Shown here piece after piece: positions 53,669-62,376 of a stretch of 64,000 nt of DNA. Each line of letters opens with the position of its first letter. The first letter of the stretch is position 1. The notes beneath the pieces were generated by a model, which made no database searches, was not told the origin of the DNA, and was given only the letters and a program-made list of their open reading frames with translations. Made by a program: the position numbers and the translations under genes. Source of the DNA: Clostridia bacterium (GTDB taxonomy: Bacteria > Bacillota > Clostridia > Christensenellales > Aristaeellaceae); contig CAAGFE010000013.1 in NCBI GenBank assembly GCA_900769075.1, positions 1 to 64,000 on the forward strand. The letters run 5' to 3'.

Positions 53669-56600
53669 ATGCCCATGAAGGTCTACCGTGCCGGTGTTGA
53701 CATCGGCTCCACCACCGTCAAACTGGTGATCCTGGATGACGCGGGTCAGGTTCTGTATGGCGAATACCGCCGCCATTGCGCCCAAACCCAGGAAACCCTC
53801 GCACAAATGATGCGCGAGGCCCGCTCGCTGCTGGGCCCCTGCTTTCTGTGTATGACCATGACCGGCTCCGGTGCCATTTCCCTGAGCAAGTCCCTGGGAA
53901 GCGGCTTCGTGCAGGAGGTTGTGGCCGTGGCCGCCGCGCTCAGGATCGCCGCGCCCCAGACCGATGTTGCCATCGAGCTGGGCGGCGAGGACGCGAAGAT
54001 CATCTACTTTGCCGGCTCCCTTGAGGAACGCATGAACGGCGTGTGCGCCGGCGGCACCGGATCCTTTATCGACCAGATGGCCGCCCTGCTGAAAACCGAC
54101 GCCTCCGGCCTGAACGACCTGGCCCGGAATTACCAGGAGCTGTACCCCATCGCCGCCCGCTGCGGCGTGTTTGCCAAGTCGGATATTCAGCCGCTGATCA
54201 ACGAGGGCGCGTCCCGGGCGGATCTGGCGGCGTCCATCTTCCAGGCGGTGGTCAACCAGACCATCTCCGGCCTGGCCTGCGGCAAGCCGATCCGCGGGCA
54301 TGTGGCCTTCCTGGGCGGCCCGCTGCACTTCCTGGATCAGCTGCGGGAGGCCTTTATCCGCACGCTGCATTTGACGGATGAAACCGCCATCGTCCCGGAG
54401 AACAGCCATCTGTTTGCCGCAACCGGCGCGGCCCTGGCCTCCGGCGATGCGGCCCCCATCGCCATCGACCAGCTGCTGGATCATCTCTCCCACGGCGTCA
54501 TGATGACCTATGGGCTGAAGCGGCTTCCGCCCCTGTTCCGCGACCATGAGGAATATGAGGTGTTCCTGCGCCGCCACGATCAGGCCCGGGTGAAGCGCGG
54601 CAACCTGGCGACCTACGCCGGGGATTGCTTCCTGGGCATCGACGCAGGCTCCACCACCACCAAGCTGGCCCTCATCGGCACAGAGGGCGAGCTGCTCTAT
54701 GCCTTCTATGCCGGCAATCAGGGCAACCCGGTGGAAACCGCCCGCCATGCCATGAAGGAGCTGTCCGACCGGATGCCGCCCACGGCCCGCATCGCCCGCT
54801 CCTGCTCCACCGGCTACGGCGAGAGCCTGCTCAAGTCCGCCTTCTGCCTGGATGAGGGCGAGGTGGAAACCATCGCCCACACCACGGCCGCCGCCTTCTT
54901 CGACCCGCAGGTGGACTGCGTGCTGGACATCGGCGGGCAGGACATGAAATGCATCAAGCTCAAGGACGGCTCGGTGGACACCATTATGCTCAACGAGGCC
55001 TGCTCCTCCGGGTGCGGCTCCTTCCTGGAGAACTTCGCCGCGTCCCTGGGTTACACCGCCGAGGGCTTCGCCGCCGAGGCCCTTTTCGCCAAGGCGCCGG
55101 TGGATCTGGGCACCCGCTGCACCGTTTTCATGAATTCCAACGTCAAGCAGGCCCAGAAGGAGGGCGCCTCCGTCCAGGACATCTCCGCCGGGCTGGCCTG
55201 CTCGGTCATCAAGAACGCCCTGTTCAAGGTCATCAAGCTGGCGGACGCTGCCGATCTGGGCCGCCATGTGGTGGTGCAGGGCGGCACCTTCCACAACAAG
55301 GCCGTGCTGCGGGCCTTTGAGCAGCTGTCCGGCGTGGAAGCCGTCTGCCCGGACATCTCCGGCATCATGGGGGCCTTCGGCGCGGCGCTGATCGCCCGGG
55401 AGCGCTATGCCGGTCAGGCTTCCTCCACGCTGCCCATCCAGGACATTCTCGCCCTGACGTACACCACCCGTACGTCCCGCTGCCAGGGCTGCGCCAACCA
55501 CTGCATGCTGACGGTGAACAACTTTGGCGGCGGACGGCGCCACATCACCGGCAACCGGTGCGAAAAGGGCCTGGGCGCAACGGCTTCCGCCGACAAGGGC
55601 CCCAATGTGGTGCAGCAAAAGCTGGACCGTCTCTTTGCCTACGAACCCCTGCCCGAGGACAAAGCGCCCCGCGGCGTAATCGGCATTCCCCGGGTGCTGA
55701 ACCTCTTCGAGAACTACCCCTTCTGGGCAACCCTGCTGACCAGGCTCGGCTTCCGGGTGGTGGTTTCTCCCCTGTCCAGCCGCGCCATCTATGAGCTGGG
55801 CATGGAGTCCATCCCCTCGGAGAGCGAATGCTACCCCGCCAAGCTGGCCCACGGCCATGTGCAGTGGCTGATCAGCCAGGGCGTGACCACCATTCTCCAC
55901 CCCTGCGTGTTCTATGAGCATCAGGAGGACGATCAGGCGCAGAATCACTACAACTGCCCGATGGTGGCGGCGACGCCAGAGAACCTGAACAACAACGTGG
56001 AGGACATCACCGGCGGCAGGGCGCGTCTGCTGAAGCCCTTTCTGGCCCTGACCAGCGAGAAGGTAGCCGCCGACCGGCTGGTGCGCTTCTTCCGGGAGGA
56101 GTGGAACATCCCCGAAAAGGAAAGCCGGGCCGCCGTCCATGCGGCGTGGGAGGAGCAGCTTGCCGCCAAGGCGGACGTGCGCCGCTATGGGCGCGAGGCC
56201 CTCGACTGGATGCAAGCAAACGGTCGCAGGGGCATCGTGCTGGCGGGCCGTCCCTACCACATTGACCCGGAAATCAACCATGGCATCCCCGAGCTGGTGG
56301 CCTCCTACGGCCTGGCGGTGCTCACCGAGGACAGCATCCCCGAGGATTTCCCCTCCGAGCATCCCCTGCGCGTGACCGACCAGTGGGTGTACCATTCCCG
56401 GCTGTACCGGGCGGCGGAATTTGTCCGCACGAGGGAGGATCTGGAGCTGATTCAGCTCAACTCCTTCGGCTGCGGCCTGGACGCGGTGACCACCGACCAG
56501 GTCTGCGAGATTCTGGAAGGCTCGGGCAAGCTGTACACGGTGCTGAAGATCGACGAGGTGAACAGCCTGGGCGCGGCCCGCATCCGCGTGCGCAGCCTGC

Positions 56601-57913
56601 TGGCTGCCATGGACATGCGGAAGAAGCAGGGCATCCTCCCCCAGGTGCAGCCCGCCGCCTATCACCGGGCAGAGTTCACCAAGCCCATGTACGAGGCAGG
56701 CTACACCATCCTGGCCCCCAGGATGAGCCCGCTCCACTTCGACCTGCTGGCGCCCGTCTTCCGCCGCTATGGCTACAACGTGGTCATGCTGGACAACGAC
56801 AACCGCACCGCCATCGATACGGGCCTGAAGTACGTCAACAACGACGCCTGCTATCCCTCCATCATCACCGTGGGCCAGCTGATGGACGCGGTGCTTTCCG
56901 GCAAATACGACACCGACCATCTGGCCCTGGCCATGACGCAGACCGGCGGCTGCTGCCGCGCCAGCAACTATGTGGGCTTCATCCGCCGGGCGCTGGAGAA
57001 GGCCGGGCTGGGGCACATTCCCGTCCTGTCCGTCAACTTCAACGGCATGGAGAAGAACGAGGGCTTCCGCATCACGCCCGGCCTGCTGATCGCCGCCGGC
57101 AAGGCGGTGGTGGTCGGGGATCTGCTGATGCGCTGCCTCTACCGCGTGCGTCCCTATGAAATCGAACCCGGTTCCGCCAACCGTCTGGCCGCCAAGTGGC
57201 AGAAAATCTGCGTGGATTCCCTGCTGGGCCAGGGGGACAGGCTCAGCTACCGGGCGGTGTGCCAGGGCCTGGTCGAGGACTTTGACCGCCTGCCCATCCA
57301 CGAGGACATGCGCAAGCCGCGGGTCGGCATCGTGGGGGAGATCCTGGTCAAATACATGCCCCTGGCCAACAACAACCTGGTGGACCTGCTGGAGCAGGAG
57401 GGCGCCGAGGCCGTCGTGCCCGACCTGATGGATTTCATGAATTACAGCGTCTACAACGGCGATTTCAAGCACAAAAACCTGGGCACCGGCTGGAAGAGCG
57501 CATTGGTCGCCAACGCCGGGGTGGATGGCATCCGTCTGCTGCGCAAGCCTGCGCTGGATGCGCTGGCGCACTCCCGCCGCTTCGAAGCGCCCATGCCCAT
57601 CCGCGAGATCGCCCGCCGTGCCGAGCCCTTCCTCTCCCTGGGCAACCAGTACGGCGAGGGATGGTTCCTCACCGGTGAAATGGCGGAGCTGCTGGAAACC
57701 GGCGTGCCCAACATCGTGTGCATCCAGCCCTTTGCCTGCCTGCCGAACCATGTGGTGGGCAAGGGCGTGATCAAGAAGCTGCGCGCCGCCTATCCCCAGG
57801 CCAACATCGTGGCGGTGGACTTCGACCCCGGCGCCAGCGAGGTCAATCAGCTCAACCGCATCAAGCTGATGCTCGCCTCCGCCCGGGAGCGGCTGAACGC
57901 CCAATCCTGCTGA
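53669..57913 (+). CDS. CoA-dehydratase activase-like fusion protein
   Basis: This 1414-residue protein carries two ASKHA domains of the BcrA/BadF/HgdC type: GVDIGSTTVKLVILDD with CAGGTGSFIDQM (about 8-300), and GIDAGSTTTKLALIG with GGQDMKCIKL and CSSGCGSFLENFA (about 320-590). A Cys cluster, RCQGCANHC (near 605), and GNRCEKG suggest Fe-S binding. A DUF2229 region (about 665-1000: GIPRVLNLFENYPFWATLLT, PSESECYPAKLAHGH) and a C-terminal HgdB-like part with TGGCCRASNYVGF and PFACLPNHVVGKGV follow. Activases inject electrons by ATP hydrolysis into 2-hydroxyacyl-CoA dehydratases; no separate dehydratase genes are adjacent, so the true partner is unknown. Start at 53669 after GAGG is moderately sure. 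Confidence 0.9.
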   Translation: MPMKVYRAGVDIGSTTVKLVILDDAGQVLYGEYRRHCAQTQETLAQMMREARSLLGPCFLCMTMTGSGAISLSKSLGSGFVQEVVAVAAALRIAAPQTDVAIELGGEDAKIIYFAGSLEERMNGVCAGGTGSFIDQMAALLKTDASGLNDLARNYQELYPIAARCGVFAKSDIQPLINEGASRADLAASIFQAVVNQTISGLACGKPIRGHVAFLGGPLHFLDQLREAFIRTLHLTDETAIVPENSHLFAATGAALASGDAAPIAIDQLLDHLSHGVMMTYGLKRLPPLFRDHEEYEVFLRRHDQARVKRGNLATYAGDCFLGIDAGSTTTKLALIGTEGELLYAFYAGNQGNPVETARHAMKELSDRMPPTARIARSCSTGYGESLLKSAFCLDEGEVETIAHTTAAAFFDPQVDCVLDIGGQDMKCIKLKDGSVDTIMLNEACSSGCGSFLENFAASLGYTAEGFAAEALFAKAPVDLGTRCTVFMNSNVKQAQKEGASVQDISAGLACSVIKNALFKVIKLADAADLGRHVVVQGGTFHNKAVLRAFEQLSGVEAVCPDISGIMGAFGAALIARERYAGQASSTLPIQDILALTYTTRTSRCQGCANHCMLTVNNFGGGRRHITGNRCEKGLGATASADKGPNVVQQKLDRLFAYEPLPEDKAPRGVIGIPRVLNLFENYPFWATLLTRLGFRVVVSPLSSRAIYELGMESIPSESECYPAKLAHGHVQWLISQGVTTILHPCVFYEHQEDDQAQNHYNCPMVAATPENLNNNVEDITGGRARLLKPFLALTSEKVAADRLVRFFREEWNIPEKESRAAVHAAWEEQLAAKADVRRYGREALDWMQANGRRGIVLAGRPYHIDPEINHGIPELVASYGLAVLTEDSIPEDFPSEHPLRVTDQWVYHSRLYRAAEFVRTREDLELIQLNSFGCGLDAVTTDQVCEILEGSGKLYTVLKIDEVNSLGAARIRVRSLLAAMDMRKKQGILPQVQPAAYHRAEFTKPMYEAGYTILAPRMSPLHFDLLAPVFRRYGYNVVMLDNDNRTAIDTGLKYVNNDACYPSIITVGQLMDAVLSGKYDTDHLALAMTQTGGCCRASNYVGFIRRALEKAGLGHIPVLSVNFNGMEKNEGFRITPGLLIAAGKAVVVGDLLMRCLYRVRPYEIEPGSANRLAAKWQKICVDSLLGQGDRLSYRAVCQGLVEDFDRLPIHEDMRKPRVGIVGEILVKYMPLANNNLVDLLEQEGAEAVVPDLMDFMNYSVYNGDFKHKNLGTGWKSALVANAGVDGIRLLRKPALDALAHSRRFEAPMPIREIARRAEPFLSLGNQYGEGWFLTGEMAELLETGVPNIVCIQPFACLPNHVVGKGVIKKLRAAYPQANIVAVDFDPGASEVNQLNRIKLMLASARERLNAQSC

Positions 57914-57934
57914 CAGCTGTGGGGAACACAAATC

Positions 57935-57972
57935 GCTCCTGCGACACGCGTGCATCGCAGGAGCATTTTGTT
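57935..57972 (+). terminator. Terminator of the activase gene
   Basis: A 10-bp perfect stem (GCTCCTGCGA/TCGCAGGAGC) with a 10-nt loop is followed by ATTTTGTT, 21 bp after the stop. Confidence 0.8.
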
Positions 57973-58008
57973 GGAGAACGGGCACGTCTCATTGCCCGAT
58001 GCCTGATG

Positions 58009-58047
58009 AAAAAAGGCCCTGACGCTGCATTGCTGCCGCGCCGGGGC
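58009..58047 (-). terminator. pfkA terminator
   Basis: GCCCCGGCGC pairs with GCGTCAGGGC (one mismatch, one wobble) and is followed by CTTTTTTC on the - strand, 15 bp after the pfkA stop. Confidence 0.7.
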
Positions 58048-58061
58048 TTTTCCATGTTGTA

Positions 58062-59132
58062 TCAGTCACCGAAGCAGATGCCCATGTTCTTGCCGGTGAT
58101 GACCATCTGATCATCCGTCGGAACCATCTTGGGCACGCCCGCGATGTCCTCCAGCTTGTTGTGGGTGATTTCGTTGCCCTTGAGGGCCACGGTCACGCCG
58201 AACACGCCGTCGCGGATCAGCTCCGCCGCGTGCACGCCGAACTGGGTGGACAGCACGCGGTCATAGGCATTGGGGCTGCCGCCGCGCTGGATATGCCCGG
58301 GCACGACATTGCGGGCTTCCACGCCCACCAGCTCCCGAAGCTGCTGGGCCACATAGGCGCTGGCGGAGAAATGCTCGGCGGCCCGCTTGGCTTCGCGCTC
58401 CTTCTTCTTCATTTTGGCCTCCTCGGGGGTCATGGCGCCCTCAGCCACGGCGATGATGGTGAATCCCTTGTTGCTCTTGGCGCGGGCTTCCACCACCTTG
58501 GCCACCTTCTTGATGTCATAGGGAATTTCGGGGATGAGGATGGCGTCCGCGCCGCCGGCAATGCCGGAGTACAGGGTCAGCCAGCCCGCCTTGTTGCCCA
58601 TGATCTCAATGACCATGCAGCGGCCATGGCTGGCGGCGGTGGTGTGGATGCGGTCGATCACCTCGGTGGCGATGTCCAGCGCGGTGTGGAAGCCGAAGGT
58701 GAAATCGGTACCGTAGAGGTCATTGTCGATGGTCTTGGGCAGGCCGATGACGTTCAGGCCCTCCTGGGAGAGCAGGTTGGCGGTCTTGTGGGTACCGTTG
58801 CCGCCCAGGGTGATCAGGCAGTCCAGCTTCAGATCCTTGTAGGTTTTCTTCATCGCGGCGACCTTGTCGACCTTGTCCTCGCCGATCTTGCGCATATCGC
58901 GGAAGGGCGTGCGGGCCGTGCCGAGGATGGTGCCGCCCAGGGTCAGGATGCCGGAGAAGTCACTGCGCTTCATCTCCTGGTAGTCTCCCTCGATGAGCCC
59001 CCGGTAGCCGTCGTGGATGCCCACGATTTCGGCGTCAAACATTTCATAGGCCGCGCGGGTCACGCCGCGGATGGCCGCATTCAGGCCGGGACAATCGCCG
59101 CCGCTGGTCAGAATGCCGATTCTTTTCTTCAT
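58062..59132 (-). CDS. pfkA: 6-phosphofructokinase, phosphoryl donor uncertain
   Basis: This 356-residue enzyme phosphorylates fructose 6-phosphate in glycolysis. It has ILTSGGDCPGLNAAIRG, GGTILGTARTPF, LITLGGNGTHKTAN (110-118), LPKTIDNDLYGTDFTFG and HIQRGGSPNAYDR. The donor-determining sites are mixed: G113 sits where ATP enzymes have Gly104, but K133 in PKTIDND is typical of PPi-linked and group III enzymes, and the usual Asp of GGDG is Asn. Length exceeds the 320-residue ATP form. The ATG at 59132 follows GGGAGGAGG. Confidence 0.92.
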   Translation of the reverse strand: MKKRIGILTSGGDCPGLNAAIRGVTRAAYEMFDAEIVGIHDGYRGLIEGDYQEMKRSDFSGILTLGGTILGTARTPFRDMRKIGEDKVDKVAAMKKTYKDLKLDCLITLGGNGTHKTANLLSQEGLNVIGLPKTIDNDLYGTDFTFGFHTALDIATEVIDRIHTTAASHGRCMVIEIMGNKAGWLTLYSGIAGGADAILIPEIPYDIKKVAKVVEARAKSNKGFTIIAVAEGAMTPEEAKMKKKEREAKRAAEHFSASAYVAQQLRELVGVEARNVVPGHIQRGGSPNAYDRVLSTQFGVHAAELIRDGVFGVTVALKGNEITHNKLEDIAGVPKMVPTDDQMVITGKNMGICFGD

Positions 59133-59174
59133 CTGATGGTGCCTCCTCCCTTGATTTTCGGAGCTATTGGATTT

Positions 59175-59203
59175 ATTATACCATGTGTATCCGCTCATTT
59201 CCA
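59175..59203 (-). promoter_or_regulatory. pfkA promoter
   Basis: A perfect extended -10 (TGG TATAAT) with TGGAAA at 17-nt spacing lies 43 nt upstream of pfkA. Confidence 0.7.
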
Positions 59204-59256
59204 CAGGAAATTTGTCCGATTGCCGTTCTTTTGATGATTTTTCGGGAGGAATAGAC

Positions 59257-60045
59257 GTGCATCATCCCAGAATGATCCTCTTTGATTACGCTCATACGCT
59301 GGCCTATGAGCCGGACACGGATTTCCTGCGCGGCGAGGAGGCCGTATTCCGCCATGTGCGGGAGAATCCCCGCGGCGTCACGTCGGAGGAAGCCAGCCGC
59401 CTGGGGACTGAGCTATTCCTTGCCGCCCGGGACTGCCGTCACAGCGGATGGGAGCTGCATGAGCATCAGCAGCTGCGGCTGAAATATGATCTGCTGGGCC
59501 TGACCTTCGACCTCCCCCTGCCGGAAATTGAGAAGCTCCTTTGGACGGCCACCTGCCCCGGCGCACCCATGCCCGGCGTTGCTGCCATGCTCGCCGGACT
59601 GCGGGAGCGCGGCGTCCGCACAGGCGTGATCAGCAACCTCGGCTGGACGGGCGAGGCCCTCGAAGACCGTTTGCGCCGGCTTCTGCCGGAGCATGCCTTT
59701 GAATTTGTCATCTCCTCCAGCGACTACGGCGTACGGAAGCCGGGCGCTCTGATTTTCCAGGCCGCGCTGGCCAAGGCAGGACTTGCCGCCGAGGACGTAT
59801 GGTTCTGCGGCGACCAGATTGATGCGGACGTATTCGGCGCTCGGGGCGCAGGCATCTTCCCCGTCTGGTATGAGGAGCAGACCATCCCCAACGTTTTTTC
59901 CCACAAGAACGAAGGACTGACCATCACCGGCGGGCATCTGCACATCCATCAATGGCACGAGCTGCTTTCCGCCCTTGATGACTGCCAGGAAGGAGCATCC
60001 CATGTCCACAAAGCATACCATTATGGATCGTCTGCACGTCCTTAG
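59257..60045 (+). CDS. HAD-family hydrolase
   Basis: This 262-residue phosphatase-like protein has motif I FDYAHTLAYEP, with nucleophile D10 but Ala (A12) where most HAD phosphatases have the second Asp. Motif II is ISNLGWTG, motif III VRKPGALIF and motif IV CGDQIDADVFGA. A cap region lies between about 25 and 105. Some family members, such as phosphonatases, also have DxA, so activity is not excluded. GTG at 59257 follows GGGAGG by 7 bases. Its 3' end overlaps the next gene by 44 bp. Confidence 0.85.
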   Translation: MHHPRMILFDYAHTLAYEPDTDFLRGEEAVFRHVRENPRGVTSEEASRLGTELFLAARDCRHSGWELHEHQQLRLKYDLLGLTFDLPLPEIEKLLWTATCPGAPMPGVAAMLAGLRERGVRTGVISNLGWTGEALEDRLRRLLPEHAFEFVISSSDYGVRKPGALIFQAALAKAGLAAEDVWFCGDQIDADVFGARGAGIFPVWYEEQTIPNVFSHKNEGLTITGGHLHIHQWHELLSALDDCQEGASHVHKAYHYGSSARP

Positions 60046-60490
60046 CATCCTCCACGAATACCACGAGCATGCCCCCGCCCACACCATGGCGGACTGCCTG
60101 GCCCTGCCCTACGCCGCGCCGGACGTGACCTTCTGCAAGAATCTGCTGCTGTGCAACACGGCGAAAACAACCTTCTACCTCTACGTCACGCTGCCGGACA
60201 AGCCCTTCCGCACGGGGGATGTGTCCAAGCGGCTGGGTTCCTCCCGGCTGTCCTTCGCGCCGGCGGAATGCCTGCCGGAGATGCTCCACCTGCACAGCGG
60301 CAGCCTGTCCCCTCTGGGGCTGTGGTTCGACCCGGAGCATCGCATCCGCCTGGCCTTCGACCGGGAGGTGCAGCGCCCGGGTCGCATCGCCTTTCACCCC
60401 TGCGACAACACCGCGACCGTGCTGTTCGACCAGCGGGTGTTCTTCGAGCAGGTTGTGCCCGCGCTGGGGCATGAACCCATCTTCATATGA
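60002..60490 (+). CDS. ProX/YbaK-type aminoacyl-tRNA deacylase
   Basis: This 162-residue protein has the free-standing editing-domain fold: VTFCKNLLLCNTAKTTFYLY, LGSSRLSFAPAECLPEML and SGSLSPLGLWFDPEHRIRL. Family members hydrolyse Ala-tRNA-Pro or Cys-tRNA-Pro made in error by prolyl-tRNA synthetase. The ATG at 60002 with AAGGAGCATCCC upstream lies inside the end of the HAD gene, so the two are coupled. Confidence 0.92.
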   Translation: MSTKHTIMDRLHVLSILHEYHEHAPAHTMADCLALPYAAPDVTFCKNLLLCNTAKTTFYLYVTLPDKPFRTGDVSKRLGSSRLSFAPAECLPEMLHLHSGSLSPLGLWFDPEHRIRLAFDREVQRPGRIAFHPCDNTATVLFDQRVFFEQVVPALGHEPIFI

Positions 60491-60493
60491 GAA

Positions 60494-60520
60494 AACGCGG
60501 GAAGCATGTGCCTCCCGCGC
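60494..60520. repeat. 27-bp hairpin direct repeat, left copy
   Basis: A hairpin (arms GCGGGA.../...TCCCGC) starts 3 bp after the ProX stop. An identical 27-bp copy is at 60754-60780. The pair brackets structured repeat C. Confidence 0.85.
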
Positions 60521-60753
60521 CAAACTGTCAAAAAACCTCCCTGGGAGGTGTCGGAGGGCCTGCAGGCCCTCTGACTCAATTCGTATCGCGGGGCTTTGCC
60601 GCGCGGGCGGGGCATTTCCGGCATGCCGGAAACTTTCCTTACACGGAGGAACGGCCGTCAGCCTTGGCTGACAGTGAAAAATGCCCGCTTCCGCAGAAGC
60701 GGATTCCCCTCCAATCTCAAAAAAGTGGCCGCAGCCACTTTTTCGACGCCCTG
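60521..60753 (-). repeat. Structured dispersed repeat, copy C (reverse orientation)
   Basis: On the - strand it begins CAGGGCGTCGAAAAAGTG, matching the start of copy B (CAGAGCATCGACAAAGTG), and ends with CGACACCTCCC, a GGGAGG pairing segment and TTTTTTGACAGT as in copy A. Hairpins include AAGTGGC-type (60717-60742), CCGCTTC/GAAGCGG, GTCAGCC/GGCTGAC, TTTCCGGC/GCCGGAAA, CGCGG/CCGCG and AGGGCC/GGCCCT. It lies between the convergent ProX and zinc-ribbon genes. Confidence 0.85.
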
Positions 60754-60780
60754 AACGCGGGAAGCATGTGCCTCCCGCGC
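60754..60780. repeat. 27-bp hairpin direct repeat, right copy
   Basis: It is identical to 60494-60520 and lies 5 bp beyond the zinc-ribbon gene stop. Confidence 0.85.
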
Positions 60781-60785
60781 TTTGC

Positions 60786-61001
60786 TTAACTGTGGCCGAT
60801 CAGGAAATCCAGGATGTTCATCCCCGTTTCCTCCGGCTGCTTGTACAGCTCGGTGAAGCCGCAATCGCAGCAGCTGACGGTGATGAACTTCTTGTTCTGA
60901 ATATCAAAGAGCTTTGCGAAATTGCCGCCGGTGGCCTGGAACTGGTCGGACACATAATGGCGGCAGCCGCACTTGACGCACACATACTGCTTGGCTTCCA
61001 T
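60786..61001 (-). CDS. Small zinc-ribbon protein, YpzJ-like
   Basis: This 71-residue protein has two Cys pairs, CVKCGCRHY (8-16) and SCCDCGFTELYK (about 43-54), forming a zinc ribbon of the predicted nucleic-acid-binding YpzJ family. The middle reads QATGGNFAKLFDIQNKKFIT. Function is not known. The ATG follows AAAGGAGG and starts 1 bp after the upstream gene ends. Confidence 0.85.
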   Translation of the reverse strand: MEAKQYVCVKCGCRHYVSDQFQATGGNFAKLFDIQNKKFITVSCCDCGFTELYKQPEETGMNILDFLIGHS

Positions 61002-61002
61002 C

Positions 61003-61227
61003 TTACTTTTCCTCCTTTGCAGACGATTGTTCTTCCCTGGACAGGCGTTTGAGCCGGACAGCGCCCAGCACCGCAGAAACCCAGAAGCACAAGGCTGCCG
61101 CACCAAACAGCGCTGTGCTGAACATCATTTCCCCATCATGATGCCAGTGGGTGAAAAAAACCACCGTCATCACGATCGCACTGAGGGCGTAAAGCCCTGC
61201 GGCTATGCATGCCCGCTTCCTTTTCAT
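61003..61227 (-). CDS. Small two-helix membrane protein
   Basis: This 74-residue protein starts KRKRACIAAGLYALSAIVMT and has two hydrophobic segments (about 5-25 and 35-57) separated by HWHHDGEMM, then a charged tail. No family is recognised. GGAAGG precedes the ATG at 61227. It is one base from the zinc-ribbon gene, so they share a transcript. Confidence 0.65.
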   Translation of the reverse strand: MKRKRACIAAGLYALSAIVMTVVFFTHWHHDGEMMFSTALFGAAALCFWVSAVLGAVRLKRLSREEQSSAKEEK

Positions 61228-61335
61228 CCTTCCGTCCCTCCCTCCGCGACGTGTCAATCATGCCACAATCCGGCACGAAAAACAAGGGATTCCGCCTGAA
61301 AACCGCCGTTTCGTGTCTGAAATGTCATTGCCGGG

Positions 61336-61812
61336 CTATTTCCTCTTCTTCCCCTTGAGGGGCGCGGCCTTTCGTTCCCTGGGGAAATTGGCGTCAATCC
61401 ATGCCTTCACGGTTTCCGGCTCCCGCACGCCCCGCAGGCACATCGCCAGGCCCTTCTGCCGGATGTGGCACACGCCGAGGCGCCTCTCCATCCAGCCCTG
61501 CCGGACGATGATCTCCTCCGCCAGCACGCCGCTGATCTCGAGCTCGTTGTTCCGGCCCAGCCGCGCGATAATCCGCGCGCCCTTGTACGCCGTCGCAGGG
61601 AGGAAGAGGTACGTCCCCAGGTACAGCTTCAGGCACCAGACGAAGACCAGCGCCATCAGCACCACCAGGATCAGCACATACTTCCATGCATGGGAGAAGG
61701 GGAACACCACCAGCACCAGCGCCGACAGAAACGCCAGGGCCACCGCCATCGGCCAGCCCGCGGACAGCGCCACACCCAGCGTATGGGTCTTCATTTCCAT
61801 TCTTTCACGCAT
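61336..61812 (-). CDS. Membrane protein with PH-like domain
   Basis: This 158-residue protein has two N-terminal TM helices (about 14-37 and 41-65), then a basic soluble part (LFLPATAYKGARIIARLGRN, ISGVLAEEIIVRQGWMERRL) resembling bacterial PH-like domains of the YdbS type, and a Lys-rich tail. Function is unknown. Its ATG overlaps the upstream gene's stop by 8 bp with AAGGAG upstream. Confidence 0.65.
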   Translation of the reverse strand: MRERMEMKTHTLGVALSAGWPMAVALAFLSALVLVVFPFSHAWKYVLILVVLMALVFVWCLKLYLGTYLFLPATAYKGARIIARLGRNNELEISGVLAEEIIVRQGWMERRLGVCHIRQKGLAMCLRGVREPETVKAWIDANFPRERKAAPLKGKKRK

Positions 61813-62266
61813 CGGGGGACTCCTTTTCCGCCAGCATCCCGTCGATGATCTGGCACGCGCTGCGAATCACCTTCGCGCAGGGGCGTTTGGCGTAGTATGC
61901 AGGGGTTCGCTCCTCCGGGGTCGGATTTTCCGGCACGCCGGCGCGGCCCAGCAGCTCCGCGCAGGACACCGTGCCGTTCTTCTCCACAAACCGACGGTAA
62001 ATCTCCTGCACCCGCGCATAGGTTTCCGGGCGATGGGCCTTCATTGCGCCTTCGGGGCCTTCCAGCGCACCGGCCAGCATCACCGCGGCGGAAAACGCGC
62101 CGCAGTGCAGGCGCAATCGGCCCATGCCGCCGCCATGGCCCACGGCCACCATCGCCGCCTGTTCCCGGGTCAGCCCCAGCATATCCGCATAGGCCATCAG
62201 CACCGACTGCGCGCAGTTATTGCCCTGAGCGAAGTTGCGCACCGCCTGTTTTTCCCGTTCGGTCAT
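61805..62266 (-). CDS. C_GCAxxG_C_C family redox-type protein
   Basis: This 153-residue helical protein has the spaced Cys/Gly pattern of the family: NNCAQSVLMAYADMLGL (Cys near residue 15), GHGGGMGRLRLHCGAFSAA and later CAELL and ACQII. Members are thought to bind metal or Fe-S and occur next to redox enzymes, but no activity is established. The ATG at 62266 with GGAGG is preferred over upstream ATGs. It is co-transcribed with the PH-like membrane gene. Confidence 0.82.
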   Translation of the reverse strand: MTEREKQAVRNFAQGNNCAQSVLMAYADMLGLTREQAAMVAVGHGGGMGRLRLHCGAFSAAVMLAGALEGPEGAMKAHRPETYARVQEIYRRFVEKNGTVSCAELLGRAGVPENPTPEERTPAYYAKRPCAKVIRSACQIIDGMLAEKESPDA

Positions 62267-62323
62267 ATTTGCCTCCGTCCGAGTCATTCCCTCTCCCGGA
62301 AGGAGCCGGGAGAACCTGAATCC

Positions 62324-62357
62324 AAAAAGCCGCCCAGGGGCCATATCGCCCCCGGGC
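62324..62357 (-). terminator. Terminator of the lipoprotein gene
   Basis: A 10-bp stem with one wobble (GCCCGGGGGC/GCCCCTGGGC) is followed by GGCTTTTTGG, about 20 bp after the lipoprotein stop. Confidence 0.8.
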
Positions 62358-62376
62358 AACGCCGTTCTGCCGCGTT

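Noticed and set aside
53501..57985. A very long open frame antisense to the activase gene (about 1490 codons)
   Set aside because: It mirrors the high third-position GC of the real gene, its translation is low-complexity Gly/His/Gln-rich with no domain, and it has no ribosome binding site.
60521..60753. A transposase-bearing insertion sequence or group II intron
   Set aside because: The element is too short, has no ORF, no terminal inverted repeats of IS type and no domain V-like intron hairpin that I can recognise.
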